Positions 1-14,065 of a stretch of 64,000 bases of DNA are shown piece after piece. The notes under the pieces are model-generated. The model was not told where the DNA came from, did no database searches, and saw only the letters and a list, made by a program, of their open reading frames with translations. The stretch lies in contig NC_090989.1 of NCBI RefSeq assembly GCF_041146395.1, positions 119,969,501 through 120,033,500 on the forward strand, written 5' to 3'. The DNA is from Eulemur rufifrons. Taxonomy: Eukaryota; Chordata; Mammalia; Primates; Lemuridae. The translations under genes and the position numbers were made by a program. How positions within the stretch are numbered: the stretch's first letter is position 1; each line of letters starts with the position of its first letter.

Positions 1-795
1 GCTAATTTTTGGTTTGTTCTTGCTTTTCTTGTTTCTTGAGGTGCATTGTTATATTATTTATTTGAAATCCTTCTACTTTTTTGATGTAGGTATTTGTTGC
101 TATAAAGTTCCTTCTTAGCACTGCTTTTGCTGTATCCCACAGGTTTTGGTATGTGATGTTTCCATTTTCTTTTGTTTCAGGAAATTTTTTGATTTCCACC
201 TTAATTTTTTCATTGACCCAATGGTACTTCAGAAACATGTTGTTTAATTTCCGTGTATTTGTATAGTTTCCAAAGTTCTTGGTATTGATTTCTAGTTTTA
301 TTCCATTATGGTCTGAGAAGATATGTAATATGATTTTGATTTTTTAAAATTTGCTGAGATTTGTTTTGTGGCCTAACATACGGTCTACCCTGGAGAATGT
401 TCTATGTGCTGATGAGAAGAATATTCTGCACTTGTTGGATAAAATGTTCTGTAAATGTCTATTAGATCCATTTACTTGATCCATTTACTTTAAAGTCCAG
501 TTTAAATCCAATGTTTCTTTGTTTACTTTCTGTCTAGATGATCTGTCTAATGCTGAGAGTTGGGCATTGAAGTCCCCCACTATTACTCTATTGGAGTATA
601 TCTCTCTTTAGATCTAGTAATATGTCCTTTATAAATCTGGGTGCTTCAGTGCTGGGTGCATATGTATTTAAAATTGTTATATCCTCTTACTAGATTGATC
701 CCTTTATCATTATATCATGCCTTTCATTGTCTTTTAAAAATTGTTTTTGACTTAAGGTCTGTTTAAATCTGATATAATAAATTTTGCTACTCTTG
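1..795 (-). mobile_element. L1 ORF2 fragment, antisense, continuing past the left edge
   Basis: The minus strand encodes an L1 ORF2 stretch between endonuclease and reverse transcriptase (EIKKFPETKENGNITYQNLW, then a KQEQTKN-like end at position 2). Further 5' ORF2 sequence with stops follows up to about 795. The copy is decayed and extends beyond the window. It lies head to head with the next L1, and both share the same ORF2 segment, so this is either a second copy or a rearranged one. Confidence 0.85.
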
Positions 796-799
796 TTCA

Positions 800-2830
800 C
801 TTTTGGTTTCCATTTGTGTGGAGATAAAGATGGAAATCAAAAGATCATTTGAACTAAATCATAATGGGGACACAAGTTATCAAATTCTGTGGGATACAGC
901 AAAAGCAGTCTTGAGAGGAAAACTCAGCCTTAAATGCCCACATCCAAAAGACAGAAAGAACACAAATAAACAATCTAATGAATTGTCTCAAGGAACTGGA
1001 AAAGGAAGAGGAAGTCCATCCTAAACACAGCACAAGAAAAGAAATAACCAAGATCAGAGCACAACTAAATGAAATTGACAATAAAAGAACTATACAGAAG
1101 ATTAACGAAACAAAAAGTTGGTTCTGTGAAAAGATAAACAAAACTGACAGGTCTCTTGCTAGATTAACCAGAAGCAGAAAGGAAAGGACTTTAATAAACT
1201 CAATCTGAAATGAAAAAGGAGAAATCACAACTGATATCGCAGAAATACAAAATATCATCTTTGAATACTATAAAATAAACTCCATGCTCATAAACTTGAA
1301 CATGTGGAGGAAATGGACAAATTCTTGGAAACACACAACCTCCCTAGATTCAACCAGGAAGAAATAGAACTCCTGAACAAACCAATATCAAGCACTGAAA
1401 TTGAAGCAGCAATAAAAAATCTTCTAACAAAAAAAATTTCTGGACCAGACGGTCTCACACCCAAATTTTACCAAACCTTCAAAGAAGAACTGGTACCTAT
1501 ACTGCAGAAATTATTTCATAACATTGAGAAAGAAGGAATCCTCCCCAACGCATTCTATGAAGCCAATATCACCTTGATACCAAAGCCAGGAAAAGACACA
1601 AGAAAAAAAAGAAAACTATAGGCCAATATCCCTTACGAATATAGATGCAAAAATTCTCAATAAAATCTTAGCAAACCGAATTCAACTGCACATCAAAAAA
1701 ACAATTCACCACGACCAAGTGGGCTTCATCCCAGAGATGCAAGGATGGTTCAACATACACAAATCTATAAATACAATTCACCACATAAATAGAAGCAAAA
1801 AGAAAGACGATATGATCCTCTCAATAGACACAGAAAAAGCATTCGACAAAATTCAGCACCCTTGTGTGATAAGAACTCTTAGCAAAATAGGCATAAATAG
1901 GACATACCTCAAAATTATTAAAGCCATATATGACACCCCCCAGCCAACATCATATTGAATGGGGAAAATTTGAAAGCATTGCCACTTAGAACTGGAACCA
2001 GACAAGGTTGCCCACCACCATCACTTCTATTCAACATGGTGCTGGAAGTCCTAGCCAGAGTAATCAGGCAAGAAGGAAATCAAGGGTATCCAAATGAGGG
2101 AAAGAAGAGGTCAAACTATTGCTCTTTACTGATGATATAATCTTATATCTACAAGATCCCAAGGATTCAACCAAGAGACTCCTGGAATTGATAAATAAAT
2201 TCAGTAAAGTCTCAGCTACAAAAATCAATGTACACAAATCAGTAGCTTTCATATACACCAATAACAGTCAAGCTGAGAATCAAATCAAAGAAGCATTACC
2301 TTTCACAATAGCAACAAAGAAAATAAAATACCTAGTAATATATTTAACTAAGGAGGTGAAAGTCCTCTACAGGGATTACTATGAAACACTGAGGAAAGAA
2401 ACTGCAGAGGATGTAAACAGATGGAAAAACATATCATGCTCATGGATGGGCAGAATCAACACTGTTAAAATGTCTACCCAAAATGATTTACAGGTTCAAT
2501 GAAATCCCCATTAAAATACCAACTTTAGTTTTTTGCAGACCCAGAAAAAATAGTTCTACACTTCATATGGAACCAGAAAAGACCCCAAATAGCTAATATA
2601 ACCTTACATAATAAGAACAAATCGGGAGGCATAACTTTACCAGACTTGAAGCTATACTGGCTATAGTAACCAAAACAGCATGATACTGGCACAAAAAGAG
2701 AGATAGAGATCTATGGATCAGAACAGAGAACCCAGATATGAATCCATTCTCATATTGCCATCTGATCTTAGACAATGCAGACAAAAACATACACTGGGAT
2801 AAAGAATCTCTATTCAATAAATGGTGCTAG
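800..2830 (+). mobile_element. L1 ORF2 (dead), first half, interrupted at 2830
   Basis: This is sense L1 ORF2 from the post-endonuclease region ([17 protein letters not shown]) through the reverse transcriptase domain. Recognisable parts are the [12 protein letters not shown] region (1304-1621), [12 protein letters not shown] (about 1830-1860), the [12 protein letters not shown] region near 2000, and an FTDD variant of the catalytic FADD box near 2123. Frameshifts and stops break it into several frames, so it cannot make a working protein. It resumes at 3606 after a nested insertion. Confidence 0.93.
2816..2830 (+). repeat. Target-site duplication, left copy (15 bp)
   Basis: AATAAATGGTGCTAG here is repeated exactly at 3591-3605. 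The two copies bracket the nested insertion, and removing one copy plus the insert restores a continuous L1 ORF2 sequence. Confidence 0.95.
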
Positions 2831-3590
2831 CCACATGTACTCACCAGCAAACTGGTTTCCCTGAGTGCACATTTGGGAATAACACCATTGGATATCGGAC
2901 AGAGGTAGGGGTGGGGGGAGGGGATGGGTGTATACCTACATGATGAGTGTGAATGCGCACTGTCTGGGGAATGGACACGCTTGAAGTTCTGACTGGGGGG
3001 GATAGGAGTGGGGGAGAGGATGGGTGCATACCTACATGATGAGTGCAATGTGCACTGTCAAGGAAATGGACACACTTGAAGCTCAGACTTGGGGGGATGG
3101 GGAGGTATGGGCAATATATATAACCTGAACTTTTGTACCCCCATAATGAGCTGAAATAAAAAAAAAAGAAAAGAAAATAGAGAGAGAGTGGGAACAAAAG
3201 AGAGAGGGAACAAAAGAAGCAAAAACTAAAGCATCAGATGAAAGGCTTGAGGCTCACTGCCAGTGACTACCCACTTCTGGATGCTGTGCAAGGCCTTCGG
3301 GGAGTTGTTTTCTATATTGCCCAGACTTGGCGGGCTGGCCCAAGGGGAACTTAATCAGCCATTATCGGAAGTGGTATCTCATTAATTAATTTTAATAACA
3401 ATGCTTTTTATTTGTAACTAGGCTTAGATTTCTTTAATAAGCACATTTAAGTAAATAGCATGAGTATTTGTATAACTATTAAATATGTTCTTTAACATCT
3501 CAATTTGGGAATTTGACATAAACTCATTTAATAAACTAACTTCTATTATTTTGACATTAAAAAAACAAAAACAAACAAACAAACAAACAA
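2831..3590 (+). mobile_element. 5'-truncated young L1 3' end with about 400 bp 3' transduction
   Basis: The insert begins within the L1 ORF2 C-terminus/3' UTR (CACATGTACTCACCAG). It carries the G-rich 3' UTR and an imperfectly duplicated TACCTACATGATGAGTG unit (about 2934 and 3031), and reaches an A-rich end (AATAAAAAAAAAAGAAAAG) near 3157-3178. After a short purine-rich stretch it continues with about 370 bp of non-L1 sequence, from about 3195 to 3558. That has AATAAA at 3530-3535, about 23 nt before a second, longer A-rich tail (3559-3590). A perfect 15-bp duplication flanks the whole, so it arrived in one event. Confidence 0.88.
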
Positions 3591-3605
3591 AATAAATGGT
3601 GCTAG

Positions 3606-4830
3606 GAGAATTAGATAGTCACATGTAGAAGACTGAAACAGTATCTGCACCTTTCACTACTCACAAAAATTAATTCACAATGGATAACAGACTTAAACCT
3701 AAGGCATGAAACTATAAGAATTCTAGAAGAAAATGTTGGAAAAACTCTTATAGACATTGGCCTAAGCAAAGAATTTATGAAGAAGACCCCAAAAGCAGTC
3801 ACAGCAACAACAAAAATAAATAAATGGGACTCGATCAAATTAAAAAGCTTCTGCACAGCCAAGGACACAATCAATAGAGCAAATAACTTCCAGAATGGAA
3901 GAAAATATTTGCATGCTATATATACGATAAAGGGCTGATAACTAGAATCTACAAAGAATTCAAGCAAATCAGCAAGAAAAAAAAATCAAACAACCCCATT
4001 AAAAAGTGGGCAAAGGACATGAACAGAAACTTTCCAATGGCCAAAAACATATGAAAAAATCCTCAATGTCTCTAATCATTAGGAAAATGCAAATCAAAAC
4101 CACAATGAGATATCACCTAACTCCAGTGAGAATGGCTTTTATCAAAAAAGTCTGAAAACAACAGATGCTGGTGAGGATGAGGAGAAAAAGGAACACTTAT
4201 ACACTGTTGTGGGACTGCAAACTAGTACAACCTCTATGGAAAGTAGTATGGAGATACCTCAAAGAACTAAAAGTAGAGTTATCGTTTGATCTAGCAATCC
4301 CACTACTAGGTATTTACCCAAGGGTAAAAAAGACATTTTAGAAAAAGACACTTGCACGTGAATGTTTACAGCAGCACAATTCACAATCACAAAGATGTAG
4401 AAACAACTCAAGTGCCCATTACTACGTGAGTGGATTAATAAAATTTAGTATATGTGTAACATGGAGCACTACTCAGCCATAAAAAAATGGTGATCTAGTA
4501 TCTTTTGTAATAACCTGGATGAAACTGGAGGTCATTCTTCAAAGTGAAGTATCACAAAAATGGAAAAACAAACACCAGATGTATTCAATAGTAAACTGGA
4601 AGTAATCAATCAACGCTTAGGTGCACATAGGGAAGTAAAACTCAAGGGAAATCAAGTAGGTGAGAGGGGAGAGGAGAGGATGAGTAAACTCACACCTAAC
4701 GAGTACAATGCACACTAACTTGGTGAAGGGCATAATTATAACTTTGACTCAAACTCTACAAAAGCAAATTATGTAACCAAAATGTGTGTATCCCTATAAT
4801 ATTCTGAAAAAAAAAAAAAGAAAGAAAGAA
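3606..4830 (+). mobile_element. L1 ORF2 (dead), second half and 3' UTR
   Basis: This continues the element broken at 2830. It covers the ORF2 C-terminal region ('GGAAAAACTCTTATAGACAT', 'GATATCACCTAACTCCAGTG', 'TGGAAACAACTCAAGTGCCC'-like segments), then a 3' UTR without the G-rich repeats, ending in an A tail near 4808-4830. Many stops and indels make it an old copy. The minus strand shows a 118-codon open stretch that is only the antisense of ORF2. Confidence 0.93.
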
Positions 4831-4876
4831 ACATTCTACAAACCTACCCCATCCATCTTTAGCCCCACTTCTTTCT

Positions 4877-6639
<1,763 letters not shown>

Positions 6640-6640
<1 letters not shown>

Positions 6641-6724
6641 CTTTTCTTTCTTTTTTTCCTCTCTCTCCTCTCTCTCTTTCTTTCCCTTCCTCCCTCCCTC
6701 TCTCTTTCTCTCTTTCTTCTTTTT
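6640..6724. repeat. CT-rich microsatellite (polypyrimidine)
   Basis: About 85 bp of almost pure C/T (CTCTCTCCTCTCTCTCTTTC and similar). It grew from the tail side of the adjoining antisense Alu. Confidence 0.9.
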
Positions 6725-7008
6725 AGAGACAGCGTCTCCCTCTGTAGCCCAGGTTGGAGTATAGTGGTGCAATCATAGCTCACTGCAATCTTGAACTCCT
6801 GGGCTCAAATGATCCTCCTGCCTCAGCCTCCTGAGTAGCTAAGACTACAGGTGTGCACCACCATGTCCAGCTAATTTTTAAATTTTTTGTAGAGATTGAG
6901 GTCTTGCTGTGTTGCCCAGGCTGGTCTCAAACTCCCGACCTCAAGTAATCCTCCTGCCTTGGCCTCCCAAAATGCTGGGATTACAGACATGAGCCACTGC
7001 ACCTGGCT
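6725..7008 (-). mobile_element. Alu, older (J-like), antisense
   Basis: An antisense Alu from GAGACAGCGTCTCCCTCTGT to GAGCCACTGCACCTGGC. It lacks the lemur-specific linker and carries AATGCTGGGATTACAG, the ancestral primate form. Confidence 0.92.
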
Positions 7009-7269
7009 GATTCTGTATTGTCTTCTTGGAGGGTTTCCTTCTCTCTATTTTTCCCTTCTTTCTTCCCCAGACTCCATTTAGTTAGATGGTGAAATTCCTG
7101 GATTGGCTTTCTATGTCCCTTATCTTTCTCTCTCTGAGAGATACCCTCAAATTTACTTTCCAGGTTATATGCTGACTTTTAAAGTTTTGGTACTTACATT
7201 TTAAAATTCTAACAGCTTTCTCGTGTCAGCATTCTGTTTTCGTAACAGTTTATGCTTGTTTTTTTATTT

Positions 7270-8480
7270 GTCTTTTTAAACATTATTTAAGTTGACAAAT
7301 AAAAATTGTATATATTTATCATGTGCAATGTGTTTTAAAATATGTATACTCTGTGGAAGGGGTAACTCAAGCTAATTTACATATGTATTATCTCACATAC
7401 TTATCTTTTTTTGTGGTGAGAACACTTAAAATCTACTTTCTTAATAATTTTCAAGGCCAGGCCCGGTGGCTCACGCCTGTAATCCTAGCACCCTGGGAGG
7501 CTGAGGCAGGAGGATTACTTGAGGTCAGGAGTTCGAGACCAGTTTGAGCAAGAGTGACACCCTGTCTCTACTAAAAATTGGAAAAATTACCCGGGTGTGG
7601 TGCACATCTGTAGTCCCAGCTACTCAGGAGGCTGAGGCAGGAGGATCGCTTGAGCACAGGAGTTTGAGGTTGCTGTGAGCTAGGTTGATGCCATAGCACT
7701 CTAGCATGGGCAACAGAGTGAGACTTTATCTCAGGAAAAAAAAAAAAAAAAAAACCTCTAATTTTCAAGAACAGAATACATTGTTATTAACTATAGTCAC
7801 TATGTTGTACATAGATCTCATGAACTTATTCTTCCTATCTAACTGTAATTTTGTATCCATTGACCAGCACCTGGTAACCACCTTTTTATTCGCTACTTCT
7901 ATGAATTCACCTTTTTTACATTTAAGTGTGAGATCATGTAGTATTTATTTTTCTATGCCTGGTTTACTTTACTTAACATAATGTCCCTCAGGTTCATCCA
8001 CGTTGTTGCAAATGACAGAATTTCTTTCCTTTTTAAAGCTGAATAGTATTTCACTGTGTATATATACCACATTTTCTTTATATATTCATCCACTGATGTA
8101 TATTTAGGTTGATTACATATCTTGGCTACTGTGAATAATGCTACAATGAACATGGAACTGCAGATATCTCTTTGACATACTGATTTCATTTCCCTTGGAT
8201 ATATACTCACAGTGAGATTGCTGGATCATATGGTAGTTCTATTTTTAATTTTTTGAGGATCCTCCAAACTGTTTTCCATAATGGCTGTACTAATTTACAA
8301 TCTCACCAACAGTGTGCAAGGATACCCTTTTCTCTACATCCTGCCAATACTTGTCATCTTTCATCATTTTCATAACAATCATTCTATCAGGTATAAGGTG
8401 ATATCTCATTGTGGTTTTAATTTGCATTTCTCTGATGATTAGTGATTTGGGGCATTTTTTTATATACCTGTTGGCCATTT
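7270..8480 (-). mobile_element. Old L1 (L1MA-like) 3' end, antisense, split by an Alu
   Basis: Antisense L1 3' UTR ('TTGACAAATAAAAATTGTAT', 'GGTGAGAACACTTAAAATCT') followed by the ORF2 C-terminus in reverse. The minus strand reads YIYTVKYYSALKRKEILSFA near 8030-8110. An Alu interrupts it at 7455-7758, with L1 sequence continuous on both sides. Confidence 0.88.
7455..7758 (+). mobile_element. Alu inserted into the old L1
   Basis: A sense Alu dimer with A tail, flanked by a 10-bp duplication TAATTTTCAA (7445-7454 and 7759-7768). It has the lemur-type CCTAGCACCCTGGG and GTTGCTGTGAGCTAGGTTGA, but no long linker. Confidence 0.95.
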
Positions 8481-9350
8481 AGATTTACAAAAAAAATTTG
8501 AGAAAATAGTACTGAGAGTTCCCATATACTTTATACCCAGTTTCCCCTATTATTAACATCTTTCATTTACTGTATGGTACACTTGTTCTGAAGTAATAAA
8601 CCAATAGTGATACATTGTTATTAAAGTCTATGCTTTATTCACATTTCCTTAGTTTTTCCTAATGTCTTTTTTCGTTCTAGGATGCCACATTCCATTTACT
8701 TGTCATGTTTCCTTAGACTCCTTTTGCCTGTGGACAGTTTCTTAGACTTTCCCTCTTTTTGATGACCTTGACAGTTTTGATAAGTACTGGTCAGGTACTG
8801 TGCAGCATGTGCCTCTATTGAAATCTATCTGATGTTTTTTTTCTTATGATTAGACTGGGCTTATGGATTTTTGGGAGACAGACTGCAGAGGTAACATGCT
8901 ATTGTATCATATCCTAACAAGGGTATATATTATCAACATGATTTATGACTGTTGATGTTGATTTTGATCACCAGACTGAGGCAGTGTCTGTCAGGTTCCT
9001 CCACTGTACAGTTACTCCCCTGGTCCCCTACAAATCACTATGTACAGCCACTCTGCTGTGAAGGAGTGGAGAGTTATAATCCCCTTCCCTTGGGCATGCA
9101 GTATTTATTAAACTATTTGGAATTCTTCTACACAGATTTGCCTCTTCTCCCATTCAATTCTTTATTTATATCAGTATGTGTAATTAATTTTTTAAAATTC
9201 TCATCTCTTCTGTTTCCTGAATTTGTTTTGTTTATTTCTAGGTCAGTTTTTTTTGTGTTTTTCCTTAACCTTGACTTTTCTCTTGTTATGGTTTTCCTCA
9301 TATACCTGGTTGTCCATTTATATTTAAGAAGGACAAGATAGGTGATATAA
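8481..9350 (-). mobile_element. Old LINE remnant, antisense (L1M-type likely)
   Basis: 'CCCAGTTTCCCCTATTATTA' and 'CCAATAGTGATACATTGTTA' match the well-known old L1 3' UTR motif seen again at 49670-50100. The copy is strongly diverged. The subfamily and the exact right-hand limit are uncertain. Confidence 0.65.
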
Positions 9351-12300
9351 TTTTCCTCTGGTGAAATATAAGTAGGTCCATTTTTCAAGAGGTATCTTTC
9401 TTGAGTGCCAAGTCTGCCTGGGAGTTGCGTGCATTTAGGTTGGGTGTGATGACTGGCAGGCACCGTTTTAGAGTAAACTGGTGGGACCTCCATGACCCAC
9501 CCACAATTGCCAAAATACAAAGAAATAAGGAGAGCTTTAATTTGCAATTATCACATTAGAATCTGGAGCACGCTTTATTGTTTTTGTTAGTTTGTTTATG
9601 CTTGTAAGTAAATGTCAGGCCGCATTTACCAGGAAAGGAGTCAATTGTTCTGTACACCAACATTCAGTGAATCCCCATTTCTAATACTTCTCATCAGATC
9701 CACCAACCCTGAGTTTATAGCCATTCTGGAACTCTTGATGAGCAGAGAAGCTCACTTCACTACAGCCCACACACAGCTCCTCATTCTGGGTTGTGGTTTC
9801 CTTAGCCTGTTTCTGTTCACTTTCTATCTTCAAGAAATATGTTTAAATTTCCTATACATTGAGTTTCTCTACCACTCTATCCATTTCCATAGGTTTATTA
9901 CTTTTTAATTTCTAATACTTTAACTTCAGAAGAGTTTGGGAAAGAATGAGAGGAGAATGTGTCAGTTTGTCATCTTTTACTAGAAGACTCCACAAGTCTA
10001 CTTCTTAAATAAAAATAAAATTTCTCCTTAGCTTTAAGGTAAGTATAAATGTTCATTAACTCATAATTATAATTTTTTTGTTGTCTGTAGTTCTCTTAGT
10101 ATAAACTTAACTTACTTTCCTATCAAAGTTTGTATTAAAGCTCTGATAAACTGAGAATTGCATCTCTCAGGGTAGGGTCCTTGCAAGGAAAAGAATTCAC
10201 CATATGAACCTTTCATGAAGGGACAACATGTAGAGTTGTGGGCAGGGTTAAGGGGGCAGACAAGGGAATGGTGAGATGGTGAGGCACCCGGGGCTAGCAA
10301 CAGGAGGATACTGTTACAATCCTTAGGGCCAAGGGAACAAGGGGAGTAGTGGTAGAAGTGGCAGTAGTGGTAGAAGTCTAGAATTTACAAATACTGTTTT
10401 TGATTGCCATAGATCAAGTAAATTCTTCTTAGAAGTTAACTAAAGCATGTAAGCTTCTAATTTCAGCTTTCCTCTAATAATTAATTTACTTTTTTACTTT
10501 ATAGAATTGTCTTGATTTTGAAGCCCTGGGAGGCTAGCAAGCACCAGAACCATGGAGAAGAGGCTGTCCAGCAGAAGCTGTATTATAAAGAGAGCTGTAT
10601 TATAAAGCAGAGAATGGGGAAGAAATGTCAACTTCCCTCTCCTCTGCCCTCCCCTATACTGGCAATGCTTCCCATTAGCTAGACTCAACAAGAAGCTAGT
10701 CAGTTAGAGAGCCCAAAACATGCAATTTGCAGGGTCAGAGCAGGGAAAAGAATGGATTGAGGGAGTGCGGACGGGGAGCAGATAAGGAACCTATTGTTTT
10801 ATTACCAATATAGTTCATCAATTGCATATTTGAGATTGGATATCATTAGGTATAATTGTCTTGATTAAATGCAAAGAACTATTAATAATCCTCATTCTCA
10901 TGAGTATTTTTTTGAGGGGAACAAAACTCAGCAGCAAATAATTCTAAGGATAATCAAAACCATCATGTCAATTCAGACAAGCCTAAAAGCCTTGAATGTA
11001 AAATAAAATCAGAACCAAACTTCATATTTTAAATATGGAAAATTATTACTATAATTAAAAAATCTATGCCATATGATGTTAGAAGTCAGACCAGCAGTTA
11101 CCCTTGGCTGGCAATGACTGGGATGGAGTGGGAGGTACTTTGGGGGTATGGGTAATGTTGTTTCTTAATCTGCATGCTACTTACACAGATGTGCCCATAT
11201 TGTGAAAATTCATTGAATAGTACATTTGTGATTTGGGTGATTTTGTGTAAGTATACTTCAGCAAAAATCTTTAAAAAAAATAATGGCAGCCATTAATACA
11301 ACTTAAAAAAAAAAGCAACCCAACTATGTCAATGTATTTTTATGCCTTTCTTTAGGCACCCTTACTAACAGCCAACAAGGATTTGCTGCAACAGCTAAAG
11401 TAATGATGTATATTTAACAGAAACGAAAGGCAGATCTTAGCTTCAAAAAATTTGTGATCTGCTTAGGAAAACCAAATATTTAGACTTGAAATTAAGAATA
11501 TTAGTGTATCAGGCTATGAAGAATGCTGTAGTAAAAACAGATCCAATACTGATATGTAACTGATTCTCACAGGAAGGCCTAGATAGAAACACTTCTTAAG
11601 TGGGCTCTTTCTGTTGGAGGTCTCTTTCTCTTTAACCTTAACAAGGACAACTAGACCAAATGCTTGTGGACCCTGCATTTAAACCTACACCACACACAGT
11701 GCCACAAAAAGCCATGAATATTTCTAAGCTTCTTCTCTTCTCTGCTCTGAAGTGGTAAGTAGGAAGCCCACACCTACTGGGAAGGGAAGTAGACAACACA
11801 GGGAAGGAGATTTAAGGGCAGAGACAGGGAAGCGTAAAGGAACATGACAGGAGGAGGATTTCTGCAGATAAGAAGATCTCTTTGTGTCAGAATAAAGAGA
11901 AGTCTGTGGGTGCTAAGAGCAAAGGGAACTTGCTGCCTGGCAACACCCCTAGGGAGGCAGCTAAAACCTCAGGAGAAAACACATGTGTATACATCTAGGA
12001 AGATGGGCTATGGGTACCTTCACCAAAAGTTCTGGGGCCTGACGTATGGCACGGAAAAAGCAAAGACCTCTGGATCTGAAGGGATCTTCTAGCCAAGGAT
12101 GACTAATATCTAAGGAGTAACTCCCAACCCTCATGCTCTGGTACTGTGTAAAACCTCAGCTGTGGCATAGCTCCAGGATGAAGAAACCTCAGGTAGATCT
12201 GAGATAATACAGTACTGTTGTTTCATTTATCTGATTGCACCAGTGAAAGCTGCTTCATATAAGTGAGTTTTCTGGATAAGTAAATACAGAATCTGTGCTA

Positions 12301-13006
12301 CTTATATAAATTACTGATCTCAGCTGAAATCTGGTAATGGGATTGGGGACTACTGCCCTTATCCTGAATTACTTCCAGACTGGAGTGCTTTTAGAGTTTT
12401 TTGTGTCTCTTTTTTTCCTTACTCTGTGGACTACCTTTGTAGTCTTGCAGATGTCAGTGTGCTTGATTCTAGTTATCCTCTCTCCCTTCTTCCTATTCTA
12501 ATTTTCTGTTTGAAATATGTCTTGGGTTGAAAAATCAGAAAACCAAGTATTTTTGAACTGTTCTTAAATCAAGAGTCAAGAGGCACTGAGTGAGAACGCC
12601 AGGGTTCACGAGGGCAATTCTGATTACACTAAGGCCTTTTCTTACTTTCTACTAGGTTCTTACCTACATTCTGTGTCAGCAATTTTCAAGTTATTTTCTT
12701 GAATTCTAAAGTTTCAGAAGGTGCTTTAGTGATTGCTGTGAGTGGACAAGAGGGAGCCTGAGCGGCCTTCTCCCCTGCCGCAGTGAGAGTAACTCTGTTT
12801 TACATATTTTCTACTCTTGGGTTCTATTTTAAATTTCATTTAACAAAAGGATTTTACTGCTAAAACAAGTTTGGAATCCACTCTTCTAGAAATCTGACCT
12901 CTAGATTTGTGTAGCTTAATTGACTATATGTTATAGTTACAAAAATTTTTAAAAACCTTTGAAACGCCAAAAATAGGCCCTATTTTGAAAAGAAAATGGA
13001 AATTAC
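9351..13006. other. PPP2R3A intron downstream of exon C, no gene seen
   Basis: No exon-like conserved frame and no match to the next PPP2R3A peptide. Parts look like old repeats: 10100-10790 (CCCTATACTGGCAATGCTTCCC) and an old L1 3' end at about 11080-11280 (GGGATGGAGTGGGAGGTAC). There are small tandem duplications at 10346-10377 (GTAGTGGTAGAAGTG type) and 10577-10612 (AGCTGTATTATAAAG twice). A 139-codon open frame at 9128-9547 on the minus strand is of unknown nature. Confidence 0.5.
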
Positions 13007-13109
13007 CTGAAGTAAAGGGATGAAATCCTCCTGTTCCAGAGAGCTGCAACTGGGCTTTGCTAGAAGACAGATGAATTTAGAGGCATCATCATGATGGTTA
13101 TTCAGCAAT
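13007..13109 (-). CDS. PPP2R3A: PPP2R3A shared exon C
   Basis: A 103-nt exon. The acceptor TTTTATAG is followed by A-TTG-CTG; the first base completes the split Lys codon from exon B. The exon then encodes LLNNHHDDASKFICLLAKPS and continues CSSLEQEDFIPLLQ, ending in phase 0 at CAG before donor GTAATT. This is the last PPP2R3A coding exon in the window. The following residues (DVVDTHPGL in the human protein) could not be found between 1 and 13006, so the next intron exceeds 13 kb and the EF-hand exons lie outside. Residues up to here total 823 for PR130. Confidence 0.95.
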
Positions 13110-13485
13110 CTATAAAAGAAACAAGTGTTTAGGAAGACTGGCTCCTCTGAATAAATAATGACTGTAACATCAATAGTTGGTAATTTCAGTCTGACCTGAA
13201 GTCCATTTAGATAAAAAAAAAACCAAGTAAAGGAATTATATAATCAAAGGATGTTTTAGAATGATGAGTTGTCTATGATACAAGGTCGGATGAATGCTGA
13301 GGCCTCTTAGGACCCTCTTGCCTTCTAGTGGTCTCAGCATGAAGTAAGTAATAAGGCCCTGGACTTGATGGTACAATGGAATGGAAAGAAAGGAACAGTT
13401 GTCTAAAACATTTTGAGGAAAATTCCTCAGTGCTCCACTATTCCTATCCGGTATTCCAAGCACCCACTGGTAGATAAATATTAAG

Positions 13486-14065
13486 CTAGAAACTTGGGAG
13501 TCATCATGGACTCTCCCCTCCTTTCATCCCCAATGCCTATGAACTACCACATCCTTTCATTTCTACCAAATTTGCCCCCTTCTGTCTTCATTGCCAGTAT
13601 CCATGCTCAGGCTCTCACTAACAGTTTCTGAAAAACGAATCCGATCATGTCACTGTCCAAGTTAAAATTCTTTTTGGAGTAGGCTAAAGCCCAAGCCCTT
13701 GACTTGACATAAAAGGTCTTCAGGATCTGATCCTATCAGCTCATGCCCCTTCCATTACCATTTCTGCATTTGTAGTATCCAAACGTTCCATGCCCTCCCA
13801 CACCAGGCATTTGTACATGCTACCCTCCTTACTGCAACACCCTTCTTTCCTACTTCACTTTCCAGGGAATCTCACTTGGCCTCCCATGTCCTTCCATTGC
13901 ACCCTGTGCTGCTTAGTTCTGTCATGGCTATTCCACAGCAGTATAGTCTTATTGGTGTAACTCTTTCACTAGACTCTAAGCTCCTTACAGCATAAAACTG
14001 TGTCTTATTTTCTTTGTATCTCAAGCATCCTCAAGGCCAGACACAGTTAGCATTTGATAAATGAT
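13486..14065 (+). repeat. L2 LINE remnant
   Basis: Old L2-like sequence: ATCATGGACTCTCCC, GATCATGTCACTGTCC, TCTTCAGGATCTGATCC, then CTCAAGGCCAGACACAG and ATTTGATAAATGA at the 3' end. Diverged and non-coding. Confidence 0.75.

Noticed and set aside
2827..3197. Proline/serine/histidine-rich open frames on the minus strand (also near 30.1 and 54.1 kb)
   Set aside because: They are the complement of the G-rich L1 3' UTR.
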